From: Rhipidocladum racemiflorum | Taxonomy: Eukaryota; Streptophyta; Magnoliopsida; Poales; Poaceae | DNA: 64,000 bases | Reading direction: 5' to 3' | Assembly (NCBI GenBank): GCA_036346355.1 | Contig: CM070572.1 | Coordinates: 11,043,001 to 11,107,000 of the forward strand | Shown here: positions 1 through 11,173 of the stretch, in pieces | Layout of the letters: each line of letters opens with the position of its first letter | Numbering within the stretch: position 1 is the first letter of the stretch | Program-made: the position numbers and the translations under genes | Notes under the pieces: generated by a model | Told to the model about the DNA's origin: nothing | The model's database searches: none | What the model saw: only the letters and a program-made list of their open reading frames with translations

Positions 1-720
1 GCGATTAAATTTGGATATACACGGGTAGTAGGTCATGGAGGAAAATTAGATTTTGGGAAGATATTTGGTTTGGCTGTGCAATTGTGGGATCTTTATAGCA
101 TTGTTAATGAACAAGGTAATACTATTCATGAGATTTGGGATGGATGTCAGCTGAATGTACATTGAGGAGAACCTTCTCTAATGCGTTGATGACGAAGTGG
201 TATGAATTAGAGGACTTAGTGCAACATGTTGTTTTATATGAGGAGAATGATGCTCTTATTTGGCAATATGAAAACTATGGTTCTTATTCCTCAAGTTCTT
301 TAAACACTATTATGAATTTTAGAGGAGTATTTCCGGTCTATATTCCTGCTATTTGGTCTGTAGTTGTTCCGCCGAGAGTATATATATATTTTTATGGTTG
401 TTGTCTCATAGCAAGTTGATGACAAAGGATAATCTGCTCAAAAGCAATATAAGAAACCTCATAACTGTGCATTTTGTAATGAGGATGAAACAATACACCA
501 TTTATTCTTTGGTTGTGTAGTAGTAAAATGTGTTTGGGCAGAGCTGTCTGCTTTCTTTCAAGTGTATATTGGTGATGACTATGAATCTGTGGCCAGATTT
601 TGGATTGACAATACAAAATGGTATCTTGAACTCAGCTACTACTGCATCTTTGTGGAGCTTATGGAAATGTCGCAATGATGTTGTTTTTAGCACAAACCTT
701 GACTCAATATGAAACAAGTA
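1..720 (+). pseudogene. LINE (non-LTR retrotransposon) 3-prime remnant
   Basis: This is the decayed C-terminal part of a plant LINE polyprotein, cut by the window edge. It can be read only by changing frame. From about 36 the translation gives RKIRFWEDIWFG, then LYSIVNEQGNTIHEIWDG near 95-145. The zinc-binding reverse-transcriptase tail (zf-RVT type) follows at about 460-600, with CAFCNEDETIHHLFFGC and a downstream VW. About 630-700 reads SLWKCRNDVVF, and RRWRPIF follows near 745. These are standard blocks after the reverse transcriptase of plant L1-type LINEs. Stops and at least two frame changes separate them, so no protein is expected. The reverse transcriptase and endonuclease domains would lie upstream, outside the window. 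An 84-codon open frame at 749-1003 is probably degraded tail of the same element; it has no recognisable domain. Confidence 0.8.
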
Positions 721-1652
721 TGAAAAGAGTACTGACAATGCTGAGAAGATGGAGGCCAATTTTCCAGGATACAATATTACAGAAGATGAATCTCTACTGT
801 ACATATTTGGAGAAGGTGATAACGAAGCCTCAGAGGTTGACATACAAATGAAGACTCTTGATCTGGGAAGGAAATGGATCAATGAGAGGCAGAGAATGAC
901 GATGGGAGAGATGTCAGGATGGGCGAGAAGGAAATTGGAGAGAGAGAAGCTGGAAAGCATGAAGACAAATGGCTTTGAGAAAGGAAATGGAATTTATGAA
1001 TGATATTCAGCTTCACATTCACATTTTTTCAATTTTTTTCCTTGTAGATTAGATCCTTCCTCTCTTCTTCCGAGTTCGGACAATGCATGCTGCTCGAAGT
1101 CAAAGCTGAAGGGCATCGAGCAAACTGGCTCACTTATGTCATGTAGTGATAGTGATGCCAAGTAAGGATGTGCAAGTGCACCTTCAACCGACCAAAAGAA
1201 ACAAGATGGTAACACAAATGCAGCAGCTCAGGTGGTTAGACCTCTCGCATGCGAAGACAACCTTCACGGCCTCTCATAATAAAATTTTTTACAGAAATAT
1301 TAGTGATGCATCAGCGTCATCCACAAAAAATTTAAATTTTTTTTGACGTTGTTTGAACTATTTTCTGTTCAGTTGAAATTTACTGAGATTTTGGCAATTT
1401 TGAACGAATTTTTGGAAATTTCGCTAGATTCTCGAAAATCCCTATTAAAAAAAACTTGATTTGAATTTTATTCGGATTTGTATAAATGTCTAAGATCTCA
1501 TCAAAATTTTGGATTTTGGTCTCCTCTAAAATATAATCTGGAAATAAAATTTAAAACCTTGCAGTGACCGACGTTTTCGTATGCGTAAGAAGAGGTAAGG
1601 GCCAACGAGGCCAAGCTTGCGCATCGGGGCTTAAGCTTTCTGTAACTGGTGG
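721..1652. other. Intergenic, no gene recognised; degraded repeat at about 1285-1563
   Basis: No credible gene is visible. The part from about 1285 to 1563 is AT-rich with many AAATTT and TTCG words and resembles the hAT-like element at 16930-17381: both contain AAAAAATTTAAATTTTTTT followed by phrases about ATTTCG and both end near TTTAAAACCT or TTTGAAACCT. It is therefore probably a partial relative of that element. The 8 bases ACTGGTGG at 1645-1652 are the left target-site duplication of the next element. Confidence 0.4.
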
Positions 1653-2120
1653 TAGGGCTGTAAAAAAAGCTCGAGGCTCGCAAACTGTTTGAGCTCGATT
1701 CGTTCCAGGCTCGATTCGAGCTCGGCTCGAGCCTGGAACGAACCGAGCTCGAGCCTGCCTTCAAGCTCGCGAGCTTCACCGAGCCGAGCTCGAATAGCTC
1801 ACGAGCCTACTCGAGTTTGGATCGAGCTTCCGTGAAACGAACTTTCTCGAGCTTGTTATCGAGTTTACTCGAGCCGAACTTACTCGAGTTTGTTACCGAG
1901 CCTACCAGATTAACCGAATTTACTCGAGCTTACCGAGCTTATTCGAGCTTATCAGCTTACCGAGCTTACTCGAGCCGAGCTCGAACCTACTCGAGCTTGG
2001 ACCGAGCCGAGCTCGAACTTGGATCTAGGCTCGGACCCCAACTCGAGCTCGGCTCGAGCCTTACCGAGCTCGAGCCTGACAGCCCCAGGCCCGCTCGAAT
2101 TCGGCCCGTTTACAGCCCTA
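1653..2120. mobile_element. Non-autonomous hAT element with GCTCGA-rich interior
   Basis: The 468-bp element starts TAGGGCTGTAAA and ends TTTACAGCCCTA, a perfect 12-bp terminal inverted repeat. It is flanked by a perfect 8-bp duplication ACTGGTGG at 1645-1652 and 2121-2128, the size typical of hAT transposases. The interior consists almost entirely of CTCGAG, GAGCTCG and CTCGAACC-type words in both orientations, which keeps both strands open and makes spurious reading frames. It has no transposase. A diverged relative with the same interior lies at 59885-60201. Confidence 0.9.
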
Positions 2121-2128
2121 ACTGGTGG

Positions 2129-2371
2129 TGGCATATCGAAGTGGGTAACTGATGGCAGATTGGAGTGGAGAGCTATGCGGTCCAAGGGCCGTACAGTGTG
2201 TTTTTAGTGCTTAATACTAATAGAGAAAACTCAAGGATAGCTCTAGTGGCATACATAGAAGAAAAATAGGGTGGTGTTCAGCCATTTTGAAGACCATTAA
2301 AAAAGACTACGAGACTAAGAGGGTACTAGAGACACGAGGATCGAAAGGCCCCAAAGTTCATGTTTGACAAA
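2129..2371. other. Short flank between hAT MITE and Copia element
   Basis: No gene is seen. The last part, from about 2345, matches the start of duplication copy B near 39011 (AGGCCCCAA, then TTTGACAAA), so the SABATH segmental duplication reaches at least this far left. ACAAA at 2367-2371 is the left target-site duplication of the Copia element. Confidence 0.6.
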
Positions 2372-2787
2372 TGTTAGTGGTGATCTCAGGGCAAATAACA
2401 GACTCCAAAATTTTAGGATCTAACCACCACGAATTCACGTTGCGCTTTGATCGGGAGCACACTACATACATATTGGTTTGGGTCCCGGTTGCTAGCGCTA
2501 GACTAAGGAAAAGTGGAGGCCGGCTCTCATCTTGAATCAGCCAACACAAGTTCATCCCCTACACTACACACCCAACCGATCTGGGTTCCTAGCGCGAGGC
2601 CACTGAAGACCTACGCTATCACCGTGAGGATCACGGTGAATTTTTACTGCTACCTCGACCGATCAAGAACCCTAATGGCGTCTCCTTCTAATCCGGGTCA
2701 ATGATTGTTCTATTTCCGCATTCGATACTGTGATCATGACATAGGCTAGATAAAGATCAAAACTTAATGCTTAGATAATGTCTAACA
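2372..2787 (+). repeat. Copia 5-prime LTR
   Basis: A 416-bp repeat beginning TGTTAGTGG and ending GTCTAACA. It matches 8552-8967 over its whole length with scattered substitutions. Confidence 0.95.
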
Positions 2788-2802
2788 TTTGGTATCAAAG
2801 CA
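2788..2802 (+). promoter_or_regulatory. Copia primer-binding site (initiator Met tRNA)
   Basis: TTTGGTATCAAAGCA directly follows the LTR and matches, with one change, the usual plant TGGTATCAGAGCA complementary to the 3-prime end of initiator methionine tRNA. Confidence 0.85.
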
Positions 2803-4016
2803 CACTAGCCTATTCGTGTTCCTCTTAGCCCGGACCGGTTCTTGATCGTCGGTTTAGAGTTTGTTTTGGCTCAGATTAGGGCTAATTAGCCTCGCTTCAG
2901 CATCTAGAAGGAGGGGATAAGAACGTTTTCGAACCCTAGCCCCAAATCCCATCAAATCCAAACCCTAAACTCCCAAATTCTTCCCCAAATCCCGAATCAA
3001 TCAAAGAAAAACCTAAAGTTAGGTGGGTTTTCGAGACTTACCGGAGATCGCTATTGACCATCGCATGTGCGCTGCCGTGCCATCCGTGCGTTTGCTCCAC
3101 CATCGGCTGCTCCGAGCGTCGCGCGCATTCGTGCGTGCTTGCGGCCGCCTCGCCGTTCCTCGCGTGGCATCAGTCAGCCACGCGCGCCGTCATGCCGCCT
3201 CGCCGGTCACCAGTTTCTCTTCCGCCGCTTCGCTATGCATTCGCTCGATCGCTGTTGCGTCTTTTTCGGATCGGTGAGGGGAGAAGTCAGGGTTAGGGTT
3301 TCCCCTTCTGGTGCTCCTTTTTTTTGTTCCAGCTCGACGTCATCTGAACCGTCGGTTCCAATCAACGGCCGAGATCTTCCATGAGCTGTTGGCTGGGCTG
3401 CGTGCGATTTGGGCCGAGCAGCGGTCATGGCCCGGCTGCGCATCTGGGCTGAAGTCGCCCGCGTATGGGCCGCGCTAGCTCGCTGGGTCGCAATCATGCC
3501 CTCTGGGCTGTTGGCTATTTTTGCTGGGCCGCGAGGCCTTTACTGTTTTGTGCCTTTACTGTTTAAGCCATTCACTGTTTACTATTATTTCTTTATTTGT
3601 TGCATTATGTCTCATTTAACTTAGCAACAATTATTGTTTCTCGGGATTTATTTATTATGTTTAATGATTAATTTTGAGCAAGTTAATTAATGTGATCATT
3701 AACTTTATTTCATGATTATTTCTGAATATTATCTCTAATTAAAATGGAACCAACGAGAAGTTTTAATTAGAGGATATTATTTAATGTTAGAAACGAGGAT
3801 TATGTCATGACCATGATCATATACTGACCAACGTCGTTTATGAACATGTGCCATCCATAAGATAATTTTAATTCTTTTTCGTTTCTGCCCAAAGGTGATG
3901 CGAATTAGAACTATTTAACTTGCTGTCATTAACATGTAATTAATCAGACTAACGTAGGGTTAATTGCATGTACGACATTATTTAAATGTTGTTTTACTGA
4001 TGGTGTTTTCTTTTCA
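2803..4016 (+). other. Copia untranslated leader
   Basis: About 1.2 kb separates the primer-binding site from the gag start. The part at 3020-3540 is GC-rich and open in several frames, but none resembles a known protein and the frames overlap one another. From 3560 to 4016 it becomes AT-rich. No separate gene is supported. Confidence 0.6.
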
Positions 4017-7000
4017 GTTATGAACATGTCCAATGTTGCTGGTGCCCTCAACGGCATAGAGCAACTTAACAGGACGAACTTCCCCTCTTGGAAGGAAAGG
4101 GTCCAGATCGTCCTGGGAGTGATGGACCTTGATTATGCCTTGCGAGAGGCTGCTCTCATACCTCCTGCACCTGATGCGCAGGATTTTGCTGAAAAGAAAA
4201 GAAATTATGATGTTTTGGCAGAAAAATGGGAGAGGTCCAACCGTATGTCGCTCATGATTATGAAGAGCACAATTTCGGTTGGAATTAGGGGAGCAATTCC
4301 CGAATCTGATGATGCCAAAACGTACTTGGCCTTAGTCGAGGAACAATTTAAAGGTTCTTCAAAAGTATACGCCAGTACACTGATTATGAAAATGCATATA
4401 TCTAAGTATGATGGGACTAGCGGCGTAAGAGAACATATCATGATGATGACTGATATGGCTGCTAAGCTCAAAGGCGTGGATATGGCTATTTCTGAGGGCT
4501 TTCTTGTCCATTTCATTATGACTTCTTTGCCTTCTGAGTTTGGACATTTTAAAATAAATTATAATACTCAGAAGGAGAAGTGGACAATAAGTGAGCTAAT
4601 TGCCATGTGTGTGCAAGAAGAAGAAAGACTTAAGGTCGAAAGGAAAGATTATGTAAACCTTGTTGGTCAAAACAAAAGGAAATTTCAAGGGGGTTTCAAA
4701 TCCAAGAAAAAGTTGCACTTTTCTCCTAAGCATGAAAATGGCAAGGGAGTACAAAAGGGCCCTAAGGCCACTGATGATTCCTCTTCAGGAAGCACCATCA
4801 AGTGCCGCTTTTGTAAAAGGATGAGCATATTCAGAAAGATTGTGCGGGCTTTATGAAATGACTCGCTAAAAAGGGTAATGATGAAATTTCCTTTATTGAT
4901 GAAACCCTTTATGCTTTTTTTCCCCTCTAATACCTGGTGGATTGATTCTGGTGCCACTGTGCACGTTTCTAATTCATTGCAGGGATTTCTTACCGTGAGG
5001 ATGGTAAGAAAGGGGGAGCGAAGCCTTAGAGTCGCTAATGGAAAGGAGGCTGAAGTTGAAGCCATTAGGACACTATCATTAGTATTAGATAGTGGCTTCA
5101 CTCTTCTTTTGAATAATGTCGTTTATGTTCCTAGTGTGAGGAGAAACCTTATTTCAGTTTCTTTATTAGATGATGATGGATACACTTGTATCTTTGGGAA
5201 GAATAAATGCATTGTAAGCTTTAAATCTAATAATTTTGGTCTTGCGATTCGACGAGACAAACTCTATATGCTTTATCTCTCTGAATCTCATGAATCAATG
5301 AATGTGTGTGATGCCACCAATAAGCGAAAGAAGTCTAGGTGATGATACTTCATCAAAATTGTGGCACTATCGTTTAGGTCACATTTCGAAGGGAAGAATG
5401 GAATGTCTCATTAAGGAAGAGATAATCCACTCTCAAGACTTCTCTGACTCAGATCATTGTATTGATTGCATTAAAGGAAAATATGTAAAATAAATTAAGA
5501 AAGGAGCCACACGAAGCACAGTAATCTTAGAATTAATCCACACTGACATATGTGAACCTTTTCCTATGACTTCAGTTGATGGGTATAACTCCTTTATCAC
5601 ATTTACTGATGACTTCTCCCGTTATGGCTATATTTTTCCTATTCATGATCGATCTGAATCACTCGATAAGTTCAAAATATTTAAGGCTGAAGTAAAAAAT
5701 CAGCATAATTTAAAAATTAAGGTGGTGAGATCAGATCGTGGAGGAGAATATTATGGGAGATATGCTCCTTATGGACAAATCCCTGGTCCATTCGCTAAGT
5801 TTCTTTCAGAAAATAACATGGTAGCCCAATATTCCACACCTGGTGAACCTCAGCAAAATGGAGTAGCTGAAAGGCGCAACCGCACCCTTATGGATATGGT
5901 GCGTAGCATGATGAGTTACTCTAGTTTACCAACTAGTTTGTGGATGGAAGCATTAAAGACAGCTGCACACATACTAAATCGAGTTCCTAGTAAATCAGTC
6001 TCTAAAACCCCTTATGAATTGTGGACTGGGAGGAAACCGAGTTTAAGGTATTTACGTGTGTGGGGTTGTCCTGCTAAAGCTAAAGTCTTTAATCCAAATA
6101 TTGAAAAATTGGATCATAAGACAATAAAGTTGCCAATTTATTGGATATCCTGAAAGGTCTAAGGGATATCGATTTTATTGTCCAAATCATATCACTAAAT
6201 TTGTGGAAACCCGTCATGCTGTATTCTTAGAGAATGATGAAATCAGTGGGAGCTTAGAGGCTAGGAAAATAGATCTTGAGGAAGTTCGGACCTATGTACC
6301 ATTACCGATAATCCAAGAGACTATTATTCCTGTACCTCATATAGTTATATCTCCAGTTGAGAATTCTGGAGTTGAGCCCCCACCTGAAGATTTAGCTATC
6401 AACAATATAGCACATAATGATGAGCCTCAACAGCCTCTTGTGATAGCTAATGAACCGCTAAGGAGATCACAGTGGGAAAGAAGATCTGCCATCCCTAATG
6501 ATTATGTTGTATACACGAATGAAGATGTATGTGACATAGGAAATGTGGATGATCCTACATCATTTAAGGAGACTATGATGACAGGATTCATCCAAGTGGC
6601 TTGAGGCCATGCAGGATGAAATAAAGTCTATGAACATTAATGATGTCTGGGATCTAGTAGAAATTTCTAATGGAGTCAAAACAGTAGGATGTAGATGGGT
6701 TTACAAAACTAAGTATGACTCTAAGGGAAATGTCGAAAGATTCAAGGCAAAGCTTGTAGCAAAAGGGTTTACACAAAGAGAGGGGATCGATTATGTTGAT
6801 ACTTTCTCTCCCGTCTCAAAGAAAGATTCACTAAGAATCGTCATAGCGCTTGTTGCTCATTATGATTTAGAGCTACATCAGATGGATGTTAAAACTGCGT
6901 TCCTTAATGGTGATTTGCATGAGAATGTTTACATGGATCAACCGGAAGGTTTTGTTGTGGAAGGCAAGGAACATATGGGATGTAAACTTAAAAAATCTAT

Positions 7001-8354
7001 CTATGGACTAAAACAACCATTTAGACAATGGTACCTTAAGTTCGATGAGACCATAAGAAATTTTGGTTTCAAAGAAAATGAAGTGAACAATTGCATATAC
7101 ATTAAGATTAAGGGGAGCAAATTCACTATCTTAGTACTTTATGTGGATGATATCTTGTTGGCTAGCAGCGATAAGGATATGCTATATGAGACTAAAAGAT
7201 TTCTTTCCGCTAATTTTGACATGAAGGATCTTGGTGATGCCTCTTATATTTTGGGCATTGAAATTCACTGAGATAGGTACAAAGGGATATTAGGCCTATC
7301 CCAAAAAGCATACATTGACAGAGTGCTTAAGAGATATAATAAGCATAACTGCTCTACCACGCCTGCTCCTATTGTAAAGGGTGATAAATTTGGAACATTC
7401 CAATGTCCAATGAATCAATTAGAAACTGATCAGATGAAGGGGATTCCTTATGCTTCAGCTTTAGGAAGCATTATGTATGCTCAAGTTTGTACTCGCCCTG
7501 ATTTAGCATTCGTAACCGGGATGCTTGGTAGATATCAATCAAATCCAGGGTTGGACCACTGGAAAGCCATTAAGAAAGTCTTGCATTATTTGCAAGGCAC
7601 GAAGCACTACATGCTCACATATAAGAAGTCTGATGACCTTGAGGTTGTGGGTTATTCAGACGCTGACCTTGCAGGTTGTGTAGATATTAAGAAATCCACA
7701 TCAGGTTATATCTTCACACTTAGGGGAGGGGCCATTTCGTGGAAAAGCTCTAAACAATCACTTACTGCATCATCAACGATGTAGGCTGAGTTTGTGGCAT
7801 GTTATGAGGCTACCGGGCAGGCTGTATGGCTTAAGAATTTTATTCCCGGATTAAGAGTGGTTGATAGCATACTAAACCGCTGATAGTATACTGCGATAAT
7901 AAGGTCGCATTTTTCTATTCGAGTAACAACAAGTCAAGTGGTGCTATCAAACACATTGACATTAAGTATCATGTTGTGAAAGATAGAATCCAGGGCAGTC
8001 GAGGCCTCGGCTCGACTAGCTGGCTCGAGCAGCGCTCGGCCCGCCCGCCCGCATTCGAGCGCTGCTCGACGCGGGCTCGCGTGAGGTGAGTATTGCGCGG
8101 GCGTGCGTGTGTGCGTGAGTGAGGGTGCGTGTGTGTGTGCGTATGTAGCTCACCTGTTGTTTCTTTCATTCTTTATAGAAATGCCAGAGCTCCTGGCCAA
8201 ACTTCAAAAAAAAAAAAGATAGAATCTAGGATCAAACAATTGATGTCAAGCATATAAGCACTAAGTCTATGTTTGCGGATCCGCTCACTAAAGGCTTACC
8301 ACCCAGTCTCTTCCGAGAGCATGTTGCCGGCATGGGTTTATTGGAAAGCCTCTG
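4017..8354 (+). pseudogene. Copia gag-pol polyprotein, disrupted
   Basis: The order is Gag, protease, integrase, reverse transcriptase, RNase H, as in Ty1/Copia. Gag is open from the ATG at 4020 to 4856 (278 codons, UBN2-like) and breaks in the zinc knuckle (KCRFCK) by a frameshift near 4822, followed by a nonsense codon near 4857. Protease shows WWIDSGATVH at about 4935-4965. The pre-integrase block (LWHYRLGH) runs to a stop at 5491. The integrase core follows (HTDIC, FTDDFSRYGY, RSDRGGEYYG, GVAERRNRT), then a frameshift near 6130. Reverse transcriptase spans about 6605-7271 and contains LYVDDILLA at 7137-7163. RNase H has DADLAG, KKSTSGYIF and a nonsense codon at 7783. The C-terminal block ADPLTKGLPP ends at a stop near 8352. 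Copia is certain; the lineage is not resolved. Confidence 0.93.
7995..8214 (+). mobile_element. Poly(A)-tailed retroposed insertion in Copia RNase H
   Basis: A 220-bp GC-rich segment ends in an A run and is flanked by a 16-bp duplication, AAAGATAGAATCCAGG at 7979-7994 and AAAGATAGAATCTAGG at 8215-8230 (one mismatch). Long duplications plus a poly(A) tail point to LINE-type target-primed insertion. The left half is rich in CTCGAGCAGCGCTCG words; the centre is a GTGTGCG-like simple repeat. It also contains AGGTGAGTAT and, later, TTCTTTCATTCTTTATAG, which resemble a splice donor and acceptor. No clear pol III A/B boxes were seen, so it may be a retroposed transcript piece or an unfamiliar SINE. 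Confidence 0.75.
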
Positions 8355-8540
8355 ATTTTGGAAATAAGGACCATAAGAAGTAAACCAAACTCCCATTAAT
8401 AATAAGTAATTATTCCATTAAGATAGAATTGTACACTATAGATACTAGGGTTTCAACAATGCTTTTATTAACCGCTGTAAATACTTTATCTTGGTGTACT
8501 GTTCTATTGAGTATGGACTTATAATATTAGCCTTTCGATC

Positions 8541-8551
8541 AAGTGGGAGAA
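8541..8551 (+). promoter_or_regulatory. Copia polypurine tract
   Basis: AAGTGGGAGAA lies directly before the 3-prime LTR, where the plus-strand primer is expected. Confidence 0.8.
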
Positions 8552-8967
8552 TGTTAGTGGTGATCTTAGGGCAAATAACATACTCCGAAATTTTTGGATC
8601 TAATCACCACGAATTCATGATGCGCTTTGATCGGAAGCACACTACATACATATTGGTTTGGGTCCCGATTGCCAGTGCTAGATTAACGAAAAGTGGAGGC
8701 CGACTCTCGTCTTGAATCAACCAACACGAGTTCATCATCTACACTACACGCCCAACCAATCTGGGTTCCTAGCGTGAGGCCACTGAAGACCTACGCCATC
8801 ACCGTGAGGATCACGGTGAACTTTTACTGCTACCTCGACCGATCAAGAACCCTAATGGCGTCTCCTTCTAATCCGAGTCATTGATTGTTCTATTTCCGCA
8901 TTCGATACTGTGATCATGACATAGGTTAGATAAAGATCAAGACTTAGTGTTTAGATAATGTCTAACA
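8552..8967 (+). repeat. Copia 3-prime LTR
   Basis: 416 bp, begins TGTTAGTGG and ends GTCTAACA, followed by ACAAA. Same length as the 5-prime LTR. Confidence 0.95.
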
Positions 8968-9378
8968 ACAAATAGTCACACTACATCATTACTAGAGGAA
9001 TCTTGGTGTTAAACAAAGTTTTCCTGGCAATTTTTTTGTCAACTCATCAAACTTTCCAGCAAAGGTGCAAGACACATATTTCATTTCTTTTATCCCAATT
9101 AATCTCCTTGATACTCAATAACATCACACAAAGTACACATCATCAACACATAGAACTGGAGGTCCTATCAGTGCTACCATCTAGGGAGATGGTAAGATCA
9201 TGCACTTTGACTAATCTTTATTACTTTTACTGGCTAGCGCATATTATCTTATATAACTTGAAATGATAAGCTACACATTTAATCTGCAGTTCTCCATTGG
9301 ATGCACAATAAAGCTAGTTATGTGTGTGACTCGAACGCAGCAAATAATATGGGCAAATATGTCGATGTTGGGGCTAGC
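8968..9378 (-). other. 3-prime flank of SABATH gene A
   Basis: Sequence downstream of the minus-strand SABATH stop, closely matched by 39042-39440. It contains AATAAAG on the minus strand at 9216-9222, about 160 bp beyond the stop codon and the best polyadenylation-signal candidate; the same signal is kept in copy B at about 39287-39293. No other gene is visible. Confidence 0.6.
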
Positions 9379-11057
9379 TCAGCGCCTCGCCTTCAAGGAA
9401 AGGACAATGACAGGGTGCTTGGTCTTCACTTTCTCGAGGTGCTTCGCAACATTTTGCGCGTGTATCTCAAAGAGATCGTCAAGTATACACTTCCCAAAAT
9501 AGTGTGCAATCATAGGCTCAGCCACAGCCCTAATGCTCTTGGCGACGTTGACGCCGCTCTGAATGCTGTCGAGCACCAGATCACCGTCCAAGTCATCATG
9601 GGGGTCCCAGTTCGACTCGAACAGCTCGATGTGATTGATGTCAAACAAGTCACTCTGTGCAATCACTACCTTCACTTCGTCGACCGAAGGTGAATAGAAT
9701 GGCAGGTTGAAGGAGTTCAGCTTCTCCTCCTCCACACGTCCCTGCCATGCGTCAGAACAATGACTGAGTTCAGTGCACAGTTCATGAGTTGAATTCAGTT
9801 AAGCATTAAGTGTATGTTGATGCTAACATAACAGTATATTAGCCCCCTCTTTTTATATAACAATATCTAAGTACATGATGTTAGATTGACCCCATTTAGG
9901 TTTAGGAGTGTATAGGTATCATCCGGATGTTTTTATTTTAGCTAACATCCAATTTTGGATTGTTAGATACCTCACCCAGATATCATCAGGCTATTAGATC
10001 AAATCATAAGATCGGATGTAATCGATACTCCCGAATCTCAACAATGATCCGATGATCCTAGATTTGGGTAATCTCAGTAATAAAAACATCCGGATGATGT
10101 TTATCATTTCTTCCCAGCTCCGCCCTGGTACACATGACACGTACCTCTTGGACTAGCGATTGAAGAGCCTGCGCAAGAAGCCCCCACGCGTAGCTCACTT
10201 CGCCGCGCAACACATCTTTGTTCTTCCTGCCTAGGAACGTCAGCACCATCTGGCCGTCAGCGACGAGCTCATTGTAACGCAGCTTGAGGAACAGCCAGAA
10301 GTCCTTCTGGAACTGCTTCTGGTACAGCTCGACCACCGCCGGCGGCGTGGTCTCCCAGATGTATATGTTGCCCTCATTCAAGATCGCGCCTCTCGCGAGC
10401 TCCTCAGGCACCTAGACACATACGTCGCAAATCACAATGTGCATGTGCTCAGGTCGGTGCTGATTGTCGTTTACATGCACCAACATTTTCCTCGGTTTGT
10501 GCGTACCTTGGAGCGCCACATGAGGCAGTAGGAGGAGTGGAATAGGTGAACGCAGCAGTCAGGGAAGATCCTGGTGTAGAAGGAGCCTGGCAATCCAGCA
10601 ACGTAGTAGGGAGGCAGCGCCTCCCCCTTCTCCTTCGCAGCAAGCTTGTTGAACAGCTCCAGGGACTGGAAGATGAGGTTGAAGTCGTTGCCGGGGAGGT
10701 CGTTCAGGAAGAACTGGACGTACACCGGCGGCTGGCCCTGCCTCTCGCAGCGGTCGGCGATCGCGCCGAGCACCTCGGAGACGACGCGGAGCGTGTTGGG
10801 CCCCGAAGAGCAGCCGAGGTCGGCCACGACCATCGTGCCCGGGAGGGAGAGCGACACCTGCGCTTCCTCCACGGCCTTGTGAAGCAGTGGTCTCGTCTTC
10901 AGTATGGCCTTTTCCTGCAAATAACATGTCAAGAATGCATGCATGTTGATTCACAGGGGACATGTAATGCGGAAGTACAGACTTGAAGCCTGGAGTTGGT
11001 TGCGTAGCTGGTCTCGCCGTCGCCCCTGCTCATGTGGAGCTCGCGCTCTACCTTCAT
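9379..11057 (-). CDS. SABATH carboxyl methyltransferase, copy A (4 exons)
   Basis: S-adenosylmethionine-dependent methyltransferase that should methylate the carboxyl group of a small acid such as salicylate, benzoate or anthranilate, in the cytosol. Exons: 11057-10983, 10914-10507, 10411-10145, 9741-9379; all introns are GT-AG and phase 0, giving 370 residues, normal for the family. The N-terminus has MSRGDGETSYATNS and Gln25 (carboxylate contact). The SAM site shows VADLGCSSGPN with Asp57, then FLNDLPGNDFN (Asp97) and PGSFYTRIFP (Ser136, Phe137). HSSYCLMW gives Met157-Trp158, the pair found in salicylate-type enzymes; Trp237 follows Ala236. The C-terminus ends VIVLSLKARR. The frame is intact. 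The start ATG sits in a good context, about 110 bp below a TATA box. Copy B at 39441-40965 differs at 15 residues. Exact substrate cannot be told; gibberellate, jasmonate or indoleacetate are less likely because of the Met-Trp pair. Confidence 0.93.
9904..10110. mobile_element. Small MITE in intron 3 of SABATH gene A
   Basis: About 200 bp present here and missing from the same intron of copy B (near 39972-39980). Its ends carry an inverted repeat, CATCCGGATGTTTTTATT near 9919-9937 against AATAAAAACATCCGGATG near 10078-10096. The target-site duplication was not resolved, so the superfamily is left open. Confidence 0.65.
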
Positions 11058-11164
11058 GGCTGCAAGAGTGCAGGCGTGCTGCAGCAAACTTGTTCCGAGG
11101 ACTCGGCTAGCTCTGTAGTACGTTGCAGACTTGCAGTTGCAGTTGCAGAGCATGAGAGCTCCTC

Positions 11165-11173
11165 AATTTATAG
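11165..11173 (-). promoter_or_regulatory. TATA box of SABATH gene A
   Basis: CTATAAATT on the minus strand, about 110 bp upstream of the ATG, within a sequence also conserved upstream of copy B (41094-41102). Confidence 0.65.

Larger units (their letters stand above)
2372..8967 (+). mobile_element. Ty1/Copia LTR retrotransposon, full length but decayed
   Basis: The 6,596-bp element has two 416-bp LTRs, a primer-binding site, a gag-pol reading frame, a polypurine tract and a perfect 5-bp target-site duplication ACAAA (2367-2371 and 8968-8972). The LTRs differ at many positions, mostly transitions, so it is not recent. The coding region has several stops and frameshifts and carries a 220-bp foreign insertion, so the element cannot be autonomous. 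The site without insertion is preserved in duplication copy B at about 39037-39046 (TTTGACAAATAG), so the element arrived after the duplication. Confidence 0.95.

Noticed and set aside
3023..3624. Small frames in the Copia leader
   Set aside because: They overlap in all frames, lie between primer-binding site and gag, and resemble no known protein.
10546..10986. Plus-strand open frames opposite SABATH exon 2 (and at 40313-40864)
   Set aside because: Shadow frames of the GC-rich exon on the coding minus strand; the minus strand has a complete gene with splice sites and motifs.
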